A stretch of DNA of 64,000 nucleotides from Salvelinus alpinus. Taxonomy: Eukaryota; Chordata; Actinopteri; Salmoniformes; Salmonidae. Each line of letters opens with the position of its first letter. The first letter of the stretch is position 1. Positions 22,601 through 34,600 of this stretch are shown piece by piece. The translations under genes were made by a program, and so were the position numbers. The stretch covers positions 16,010,612 to 16,074,611 of the forward strand of contig NC_092094.1 of the NCBI RefSeq assembly GCF_045679555.1, written 5' to 3'. A model generated the notes under the pieces. The model saw only the letters and a list, made by a program, of their open reading frames with translations, ran no database searches and was not told the origin of the DNA.

Positions 22601-25600
22601 ATTGGACAAAGGGCAAATTGGAAAAAAAATAGAGACAAGCTGACTTTCAATCAAGAAAACTGAGCTGACCTGGCAGATTATGCCATAAAATGGAAAGATG
22701 TATGATATTTCATATTCATTGCAACTGTCAACTCCTAAGAAAATGCAATTGTGCATCAGTTCACCCAGAATGACATGAGTGCCAGGTCCAATGGGCTTCT
22801 TCCACTGCTCAGTCACAAAGTCAAACTGGTAGGTTAACTCCTCGTGGGCCTTCAGGGAGAACGCTGATGTGTTTGAAACAGCCTGAATGACAGATACAAG
22901 AAACAAACATTTAGTTGACTAAATATACATGAACAATGTATTTTTGTTTTTCTAGTGCTGTACACTTGTGGTAAGATGTCCAAAAATAAGGTTGCAAAAT
23001 GCAAATCTTACAAGTTTTGAAATGTAACAATGTCTTTTTCTTTCTATAGTACCCCGTACCAGCAGTGGACAGGACATCCAAAAATAAGGCTGCCAAAATA
23101 AAATGTCTTAGTTCTAGAGCTATAGATTGCTGCAGTTACCTTGAAGACATGCTCGGCCTCCTCAGCAGAGTTGGTGATGACGAGGGTCTTCTGGGCCACG
23201 TCGGGGGTGAAGTCCAGCGCCCCGAGCAGGACAGAGATCTTAGTGCAGTCCAGACACAACAGGATAATCTTGGGGGAGGCAGAAGAGATAGCTTTCCATT
23301 TTATTATTTTTTAACTTTTTATTTAAGAACATATACATGAGTGAAACTTTGCTTTGAGAGACTTTTAGACCTTGTTTGACTCTTGAACACTTCTTCCCTT
23401 ACTAAAAGTAATGACTAGTCTAAATGAGATACGATGAAAGCAGGTTTACTGCCCCATTACATAGCTTTAATCAATCACAAATCCAACGAACAGGCCCTTC
23501 AAATCAGAGATAGCTACACACTTAAAGGGATAGTTCAGACAAAATCTATATTTGAGTGAAATTACCCTTATTAACTTGAGTTGTCTTTGAAGGCCCAAAG
23601 TGACAGAATCCACAATAATCCATTACATTTAGTTTAAAGTATTTTTTAAGAAGTTTCTGCTTGCGATGCAGCTTTGCTAACATCAGTCCGGCTGTTTACA
23701 TTCATGAATTTGGACGAGGCTAATTAGGCTTGATCCTGATTGTGGCAGAAGTAAACAATGGATTATTGCTGATTCTGTCACTATGGGCCTTCAGACAACT
23801 CAAAGTAAGGGTAATTCCACTTAAATATAGATTTTTGCCTGAACTATCGCTTTAACCAGCTCTCTGATGGTGGAGACCCTACAACGTTTGTAGGTTTTCA
23901 GATTTATTTTGTTGTCAGTCCTCCCAAAACTGACCTGGTGCACATTGCCGTAGAGTGCGGCCTCCTCCATCACCGTGACGACAACGGTGGGGTTGTTCAT
24001 GTGGTTGTGGAGCAGGCCCTCCAGGTGGCGGCTCCAGCGCTTTCCCACTGCGATGATCTGTCTGGGGCACGACACACGCTCCACACTGGCCGTCACCCTC
24101 TGGAAGTGCTGCAGGATAGTGGTCATCTGAGGAAAGGGAGAGAACAGTCAGAAACTGCTGAGGAGACAGTGGCGAGGGAGGAAAACAGACGAGACTGAGC
24201 TTTTTTGGGGTATTTTATTAGGATCCCCATTAGCTATTGCGAAAGCCACAAATACTCTTCCTGGGGTCCACACAGAACATGAAACATGACATAATACAGA
24301 ACGTTAATAGACAAGAACAGCTCAAGGACAGAACTACATATATTAAAAAAACGGCACACAACCTACATATCAGTACATACACACAAAATATCAAGGTCAA
24401 ATAGGGGGGAGGCGGTGTGCCGTGAGGTGTTGCCTTTGAAGCGCAGATGACCGGGATTACTGCTTTAAGCAGTTGAAAGCACTGGAGTCTGGTCTAGTTG
24501 TATCACCCCCTGGTGACGGGGTTTGAGTCCCATCTTGGCTATTTTCCTGTCTGTGCCCATTTACCATGTGAATCTCCCGTTCTCTCCTTTTGTACAGTCC
24601 TATCACTACAGTTGAAGAACAGTCAGTGTCTCTCACCTCGTCCGGGGCTCTAGAAAAGAGCAGGTCCACTTCGTCCAGCGCCAGGTGACACAGCCGCAGG
24701 AACAGGAAACAGTGCAAACGCAGCAGACGCACAAGGCTGAACGGAGTGGTCACCACCACCTGGCCTGGAGACACACACAAACACAGCAGGAGAGGAATGT
24801 AATACTCCTGTCTGGCTGTCAAACCTAACTGTCCTGATCCTGTGAATAATGATCTTACAGTTGTTCTGGATCTTAACGGTCTTTGCCTCGTCCTTTCCCA
24901 GTCCCAACAGTATGACCATGGGGTGGAGGACCTGGACGGTCTGGCTCTCCTCCAGCAGGTCAATCACAGTCTGGGCTTTCTCCCACCCCGGGCACAGGAT
25001 CACCGCTATGGGCTGAAGGAGACCGCATACAATGTGGTATTAGATAAAACGGAATAAACACAAATGGATCCTTTAAATGCAGATTTGTCAGCAGAAAACC
25101 ATGCCTGACTTACTGGACATAGGTAGGTTACTGCTGTTTGCCATTGAACCCTAACAAACCAATTAAAACACCCAGATTTCTACATACTACTTTGTCTACA
25201 TAGAGTGGTATCACCATGGAAAGGAGCTGCAGAGGCCTGTGCCAAAACAAAGATTTTCAACTGTCTAATTGAAGCCAGACAATTTTATTAGGTGGCAAAC
25301 AGAGATAGTTATCCACCACAATAATAATAGCAGGGGAAACACTGGAAATCACACCATTCCTGTCTAGTGCTCTACTTGCTCAACTCACCCCGGTGCGAGA
25401 AGAGAGGGCGCTGAAGACGGAGGAGAGCTGCATGTGGGCCAGGAACGGGGGGATGTAGGTGAGGGGCTGGTCTCCGCTGTGGGAGATGAGGACCGTGTCA
25501 CAGCCCCTGGCCACCGCCGGCCAGCAGTAACTCTCAGCCACAGACGGGCCGGCATACTTCTTCCTCATCAAGATCTGAAAAGGAACCCGAAGCACATTAC

Positions 25601-28600
25601 CAGTCTTCATGACATACTAGTCTAGACATTTACAGATTTTTCAGCTAGTCAGCTTGGGGATTAGAACCAGCGACCTTCGGTTATTGGCCCAATGCTCTTA
25701 ACCGCTAGGCTACCTGCTGCCCATGCGACAGGACATTATTATTGCCTAAGATCTTCAGCGTAAAATGTTGAACAGTCATTTCAAATGTTCAACTATTTAC
25801 ATTTATACTGAACAAATCTCAACTTCCATTATCGTATTCCTAACATTACATTTTCACAGTTGTAAATACATTTACTTTATAGTAATTTAGCAGGCGCTCT
25901 CATCCAGAGCAATGTACAGCGCTCCGTGCATTAAAAATACATTCCATTCGAATGTTAGAACATAGTTGAAAGCAAACCAACCCTCCGGAAGGTGTCAGTG
26001 ATTGGAGCATTGGCCAGACTGGTGCAGGGGTCCAGAGTAAAGGCAGAATGCACCATTATCCCACTCCTGCTTGGATCAGTATGGATGATCTGACATGAAG
26101 AACACATTTAAGTCAGTCATGCACAGTAGATATTATTGTATGTGCACAAAACATGTCAATACATTTGGTGAAAGCTACCCAAGGAAGTGAAGAGTATATC
26201 TGCATCCAGTCCATTGATAATTTAAATGTTTTGTATAAATTAAGGTTGATTCGATGCTTACAGTGACTTCTGATGAGTATACATCTGGGTTCAGAGGGTC
26301 AGGGTTTAGCAACTGCAACAACCGAGCGCAGACGAGCTCCTCCTCAATGGTTGGCTGCTCTGTGAAGACAAACTCTTGTGTCCGGTCTACTAGGTCACTA
26401 GGAGTACTGGAAACACAAATTACACTTTAGTAAACATTCACATTAATAACAAAAATATAAACGAAACATGTTAAGTGTTCGTTCCATGTTTCATGACCAG
26501 AAATGTAAAAAATCCCAGACACTTTCCATACGCTCAAAAAGCTTACTACTCTCAAATGTTGTGCACAAAATGCGTTTACATCCCTGTTAGTGAGCATTTC
26601 TCCTTTGTCAAGATAATCCATCCACCTTACAGGTGTGGCATATCAATTAACTGATTAAACAGCATGATCATTACACAGGTGCATCTCATTCTGGGGACAA
26701 TAAAAGGCTACTTTAAAATGTGCAGTTGTGTCAGAAAACAATGCCACAGATGTCTCAAGTTGAGGGAGCATGCAGTTGGCATGCTAACTGCAGTAATGTC
26801 CACCAGAGCTGTTGCCAGAGAATGTAATGTTCATTTCTCTACCATAAGCCGCCTCCAATGTCATTTTAGCAGTACGTCCAACAGGCCTCACAACCGCAGA
26901 CCACGTGCATGGCGTCATGTGGGTGAGCGGTTTGCTGATGTCAACGGTGTGAACAGAGTGCCCCATGGTGGCGGTGGGGTTATGGTATGGGCAGGCATAA
27001 ACTATGGACGGACAACGAGCACAATTGCATTTTATCAATGGCAATTTGAATGCACAGAAATACTGTGACAAGATCATGAGGCTCATTATTTAAAGTTATC
27101 TGTGACTGACAGATACACATCTGTATTCCCAGTCATGTGAAATCCATAGATTAGGGCCTAATGAATTTAATTTCAAATTGACCGATTTCCTCATATGAAC
27201 TGTAACTCAGTAAAATCTTTGAAAATTGTTGCATGTTCCGTTTATGTTCAGTATATAAATATAAAAAAAACTTTCACCCAAGAAATTCAACAATGTTTAA
27301 TTGTGAGAAAACACACACATATCACTTGTCTTAGCTTTTAATGTGATATACTTTTGTTCACTGCATTGTTGATCCACAGGTTGACTTTCACCGTTACTAT
27401 GAAAGCATTCAGCAGATGGCACTTTAAAACAACTCTGACCAATTCACTAACTTACATATGGGCAATGTCATGGTTGAAAGGGAGGTAGCATTAGAATACA
27501 AAACAAATGTGAGCGGTAGTGGTAAACTGATGATTGTGGTTGAAAGGATGGCAGCAGTTGATTTTATTTGACAATTTAAAATACATAAATGTTACACCAT
27601 GCAACAGATACACATGCCAAAATTGTTGAGGATTAAAGTCACAATACTTTTTCCCCCATTAGGTCCTCTAATTAGAACAGAGAATGTGAGTGGTAGTGGC
27701 TGGAGGGTTGTGTTCATACCATACAGCCGTTTCAGTCTGTTGTCCGATCTGTTGAGGTGCAGTGACTGGCTCTTTCTCTGCTTTCTCCGTGAGCGCAGAG
27801 ATCCTCTGAACACCACGTTCCTCCTTCTGTTCAATAAGCGCAGTCTGACAATTAAACAAAAGGTGCTTTACAGCATTAGTCCACGTCTCTTTTTGACCCA
27901 AGATTCACTACGGAGATTCCATTTTGTGTCACATAGTGCAAAAGTTTGGGCACTCATGACTTAGAAACATGTGAAGCAGAGTTCTTGTGCAAGTGAATTT
28001 TTACAAAAACAAGAACGGCCATCCAGAAACTCACTTTGGGAATAGCAGCCCTTTGAGTGCTCGAAGCAGGATTCAGAAACTTCTTGAATCTGTTGAGATC
28101 CAGAACAAGTAAGAATTTTATTAAATGTCATTCAAAGCAGATTAGAACCGTAGCATGAAAGTAGAAGACTAAAGCATTCTCACCTTAACAGATTCAGATT
28201 TTTGAACAGTTCTGACACAAGAGATGTGTCGGTGTCCTCTCCGGGCTCGTCGTCGCTGAAAGAAGAACGCTATGATTAAAAACAACAATGTGACATTATC
28301 GTACTACAAAAGGCAGACCCAATGCCAAATGACCGGTTGAGCAATAAAAACAATAACTAAACCTATAGAACAAACCTCTCGTCTTCATCGCCATCAATCT
28401 CTGAAAACGTCTTGAATTTCTTGTTCTGCGGCTGGGCTGCCTTCTTTTTTCCTCCCTCTAAGGGATTTCTTCCATTTTCTAGGCTTTTCTGTAAAACAAC
28501 AAGTAAATAACATAACAGTGTTGATTTCACAGGATATAACGTTTTGTTTGGGCCATGATCCCAACTGGGCCATGATTCCAACCTTATTGAGGGTAAAATA

Positions 28601-31600
28601 GTCAGTCACCTTTGGATTTGATACCTCATTGGAAGCCTTCGATGCGTCTTTCACAGATGTCGTTAGCTGGCACTGATCAGCCACTAAAGAGATCAATAAA
28701 GAAAGTTCAATGAAGAAAATCTTACTAGGAGTTTCCCCCCTCAAGTTCATGCAGTGATATTTTACAACGGGAACTTTTTGGAAGACATATAATAAACTGT
28801 TCTTAATGAAGACTTCACAATAACTGCATTCACCTTGATTATGAACGATTGGGTCCTGCTGCCGGAGCAGGAAATCTGAAAGTGATCGTACGGTGCAGCC
28901 GTCAGTAGCCAGGAAGTTCTGAGTTTCAGAAAAGATGTCACATGCCAAGACGGCTGGGGATCTATCAACAACACCATTTTTTCCACTGGTTTGATGGGCC
29001 TTCTGGCTTGTGAAGTACGCAAACTTCTTTGAGACCAGATCGTCGTTCACACAGATCTAGAGAGATAACCATCTTTTAGCTTCAAAGTTGTATAGAAAAA
29101 CTGTGATAGCTAATTATGGGAGGCATCACCACTGATTGTATGTTGTACAATACCTTGACATTTTTGATGGTCAAGTAGAGCTCAATGGCAGTGCAATCTG
29201 CCTGTGTTTCACACAACACTGCCTCCATCTCGGTAGACGCTTCAGGTCAGATAATTGAACAGAGAGCACAGTTAGGACTGATATACAGCAATGAGACTCC
29301 AGCACTACAAACTGTGCTTTCTCAATTCAGTGATCTCGATTGAAACTGACCTTGCAGGAGAGGATTACGTACCTTGTAAGAGATTGTGCAAATAGCGTGT
29401 GGCAGAGCTGTCCCATTGCGTTGATGGTCTAGAATGAAAACAAGTAATAAGTAATAACTGCTACCAAAGGTGATTTTATTAGTACAAAATAATTACAGTA
29501 ATTTTGATGCATATTTTAGTGCATCAATCTAGTCGGCACTGCAGTTCACCCTTACATGAGCTCAGCTTTCTCCAGGCAGTCTCCAGACACGTGCAGCGTC
29601 ATGGGATGAACACCAGCCAGCTGAAACTTCCTCACCCAGAAGGGCAGCTGCAAAAACGTATCTAACAGAGCCCGAATCCTGGGGAAGAATGGAAGGGCTC
29701 CATGATCAGCCAATTACATTTCATGACATACATTAATCAAGTGCAAAACCAAGAAGATGGCCAAAGACTGTCAGAAGTCGAGAGCCTTTTTGGTTGCCCT
29801 TTGCATCAGCTGGCACAATGGGGATGAGTGAGTAAGTGAATTAGGACATACTCATCTGAGCTGACGATGACGCGCTCTCCGTGGTCAACTAGGAAACACA
29901 TGGCCTGGGTTCCAACGGTGCCCAGGAAAAGAGACTCAACGATGGCTCGGCACCAGCTCCTTAGGGTAGACCAGTACACCACACACACCTGGGGAACAAC
30001 ACAATGATGATGCTACATTTTTTCATATAGCAGTGTAGTAACTAGTCAGTCAAATAATAGGTTCATTTATCCTTCATGAGCTATGCCAGTCAGGCAGATC
30101 TGTAAATGCACATTCACTTTAAAAAACAAGAAATGTCTTTCATCATGTGCCATATACTCAAATTGATTACCCTAAACTCAAGATACTAAAACAAACATTC
30201 CAGATTACATTTAGCTCTAATCACCCTTCACTCTCTCCACAGAGATTATTACCTGTCCCGACTCTATAGTTGAGGGTTTGATCTTCTGCACATCTAGGTT
30301 GACCTCATGATAGAAAAGGTTCATTTTCATTTGCAGATCATCATATTCTTTTTTATTCTCGACCGCTTCTATCCCTGGACCCTTCACAAACCGACCCCAC
30401 AGACAGGACGGGTTCTCCACCTGTCAAAGAAAACATGGTGGTGAAACCGCTTTCAATTTGTAAAGCAACAACACACATTTGCAAGGTAACGAAGACAGCC
30501 CATTGGCAATCTAGATAGTTAGATATGTTAGTTGCAATGTTGTGTGGAAATGCACGCATAGACAGCTACTTACTTTCAAAAAATGTATTTCAAGCATGAT
30601 TTCAACCGTCACTGACAGTTTGGTAACCTGCAAGACATGGGGTTCAAATTCAGAAAACTACTGTAGCTAGCAAATATACATAATTTATCTGAATTTGCTA
30701 CACGCATATATTTACTTTTTATTATGAACACAAGAAATACAAAAAAACAGAAATATACAAACAAGAGTACATAAACCTGACAGACAGGGGTATTACATAT
30801 CAGGATTCGTTTTCAATTTGTTAAATACTTTCATGGTGCGTATTGCTTTTTTGTTTTTACATTTTCTGATCATTTCAAAATAATATTTCAATTCTATCTT
30901 AAATAATGTGAAGAGGGGTTTGTTCTCTGTCCACTTCATTTTATGGACAAAGAATCTTCCATGAAAGATAAACAAATTAACAATAAAAGTTAAATCAGGG
31001 TCCATATAATTTGGTTCAAAATAAAACATATCAGAGTCTCTCAGATTAACATTAATAGTTGTTTCTTTTAAAATGAAATCTAACACACCAAAATCTTCTG
31101 ACATAAGAGCAGTCTCGAAATAAATGGTCAAGAGTCTCTGGGTTACAATCACAAAATACACATTTGTTATCAATAGCTATTTTAAATCTGTGTATAATAA
31201 AGGTCTTTACAGGGTAGATTCTATGAATGAGTTTGTATGATACTTCTTTCACCTTAGATATACAATATTTACCAGATAACAACAAGACTTTGTTCCAGTT
31301 CACTTGTCCTAGGGCTGCATTCCAGTACATTTTAGCAGAAGGAAGAGTAACATATTGACAGTTTCCTTATATACATGTTATTAAATTTAGAGTTTAAAAT
31401 GTCAATTCCTTCTAATTGTATTGAGGCTACAAAATCCTCAACAGTTGCACTTGGAGTATTGTTATATTCTCCTAAAAGAAGAATAGCACCTTTAGGGATA
31501 GCTCTAACAACAATTTGATACTCCTCGGGAGTGAATGTAACATTGTGTGTTCTAATAAATTCTGGATATTCATATAGTTGTCCATCACTATTCAATAATT

Positions 31601-34600
31601 GTTTAACCCAAATAATGTTGTTGTCAAACCAGTTCTGGAAAAACAAAACTTGTTTTTGTATTTTATGTCTTTATTATTCCAGATTGTATACCTATGAGAA
31701 GAAAAATTGTGTTTGTACATGAGGTTCCAAGTTAGAAGTACTTGTTCATGAAAGTTTGCAAGCTTAATAGGGACTTTACCCATATTAAAGTTGCATTTGA
31801 ATAAGAATTCTAGACCACCAATTTGTTGGAATATTAAATTGGGGATGATATTCCAGATGCAATCCTTATTTCTTAAATAGTTTTGTATCCATTTAATCTT
31901 AAATATTATATTAGAGGTTTTAAAATCCAGAGCATTACCTCTATACCTCCATCACCTTGGGTGCTACATATTACCGCTTTTCTTAAATAATGGTTTATTT
32001 CTCCATATGAAGTTAAATAATTTAGTATCAACCATTTTAGTTACTGACAGAGGAACATCCAAGGCAAGGGAGGTATAAACTGGTCTGGACAGACCTTCAG
32101 ATTTTGATAAAAGTACACATCCAGATAAAGAAAGATCTCTTAACAACCAGGAGTTAAATCTCTTTCCAATTCTCTCTACAATAGGAGAGAAATTTAAGTT
32201 GGCCTTTTCCTTCTGTAATACCAAGATATGTGATCACATCTTTTACAGGGATATTACATACTGAGTTTAAGTCACATCTTTTCAACGCAAATAATTCACA
32301 TTTCCTAATATTCAGAGATAAACCTAATACATGTGTGAAGGCATTAATACACTCAATAGCTTTCTTGACTTTCAAAAAAATGGTGGTGTCGTCAGCCAAT
32401 TGTGAACATTTTATCTCTTTGTCTTGTATCTGAATACCCCTAAAACGATCCTTATTTATGTGAAGTGCCATAACTTGTGTGACCAATAAAAATAAGAAAG
32501 GAGAAATTGGGCATCTTTGTTTAATTCCACGTCTAATCTTTGTGAAGTTCCATGGGATAATTTAACAGAGCTGTTACTATTATTGTAAAGTGTCTTAATT
32601 ACACTTTGAAAATATTGACCAAAACCCCAAAAATCAAAGTCTCAAAAATAAAATTATGTTCAACTGTATCAAATGCCTTGTAAAAGTCAACAAATAAAAT
32701 AAAGCCATCTTCCATAATGTGCTCATTGTAGTCTATCAAGTCCAATACTAGTAGAATATTATTACATATATGTCTGCCCTTCGTAAAACCAGACTGGGTA
32801 TCGTCAATGATTTGGTCAAGACCTTTAAGTCTTTCTGCAAAGATGGATGCAAGTAGCTTTCCATCATTGTTCATTAATGTGATTGGTCTCCAATTTTCTA
32901 ACATCATAGAATCTTTGTTTGGTTTGGGTATTACAGAAACAAACATCCCTAAATCAATTGCCTCCTTAAAAACATTAAATATAAATTCAATAATATCCTC
33001 CTGAAAATATTTATAGATTTCACTGATAATGCCATCATTCCCTGGAGATTTGTTCTCTTTTAACTTACTGATACATTTTTTTTTTTCATTAATAGAAATA
33101 ATTTCATCACAAGACTTTTGGAAGTCTTCATCTATGAATTTTGCACAGTCTTTGACAGTCTAGAAAGGCAGATATGTCACTAGTAGGACAGGCATTACTG
33201 GTATAAAGGTTACCATAGAATTCTGAAACATATTTTGAAATATCTTTGGGGTTGTCATTTTGTTTGCCATCTATATTGAGCTTATGTATAGATATAAATT
33301 CAGATTTTTTTCTTTCTAAATTGTAAAAGTATTTTTTCCACCTTCCTCCAAACATCTCCTTCTTGATCTTACAAATGCCCCTTTTGCTCTCTCTTCATAC
33401 ATTCGGTCCATTTCTAGTTGTAAAGAGAATAACGGACCCTTTCCTTCTTCATCAAGGTCCTCCATAGAGATTAGAGAAAGTAGTTCCTTAAGTTTATCTT
33501 CCCTCAATCTTTTAAGTTAATCAATTTCTTTACCTCTCTTCATGGCTGGTTGTCTTATTTCATACTTCATTAATTGCCTATATTTCACATAAGACTTAAA
33601 TAGTTGGGCTTTCCTCCAATTGTCTTGTATAATATCTTTGGCATCCAGCTTGAAATTATCATCTTCCAACAGTCTACAATTGAGTTTCCAATAACTCCGA
33701 TTCGGTTTAACTTCAAATCCATTAATATTTAAAGATAAGAATATAACTTCATGATCAGTAAGAATTGATGGTTCAATTGATACATTGACTACAGAATTAT
33801 CTAATGAATTAGAAATCAACCAGAAGTCAATTCTTAACTGTCTGGACATGTCCTTGTTACTCCAAGTGAATTCCTTTTTATCAGGATATTTAGATCTCCA
33901 AATATCGACTAAACCAAGGCATAGGTTATTAAACTCAGGATTAACTATGCTGGATCTGTTAGGAGGGGGATATCTGTCAATCACCACATTAGTTACAGAA
34001 TTAAAATCTCCACCTAAGATAATTTTCATATCCTGAAATACATCTATAAACTCTTAATTTCTTCTTCAAATTCTTGAAATAATATCCTGTTGTTTTGTTT
34101 GTTGTTGGATACATAAATATTCCCTAATAAAAACATTTCACTGTTGAAATTTACTGTTAAAATTTACCAACGTCCAGAGTGGTGAGTCTTACTACTGATG
34201 ACCTTCCCTTTAAATGCACCTCTTAAAACTGCTACAGCGCAGAGTGGTTGTTGCCATATGATAACCAGATATCGTTACCCCATCGATTTTCCCAAAAAGA
34301 TAGATCGGAAGAACAAGCATGACTCTCCTGTAAAAAGTCTGCATTAAACCGTTTGCAATACAGGAAAATAGCCTTACGCTTGAGTAAATTACAAATACCC
34401 CGGACATTAATTGAACAAAGAGATAGACAAACTTCATCCAACAACCTTGTTATGCTAATACAAGTTTTTCCTAAGGATATGCAACTCAAAAGGATTTCCA
34501 TCCCATTATTAACCTCTCCAACAAAGAATAAAATAAAATATTGGTCATAAAGTTACCAAAGTATTCTTACTCCCACAAGGGGGAGACATTGTGCAGACTT

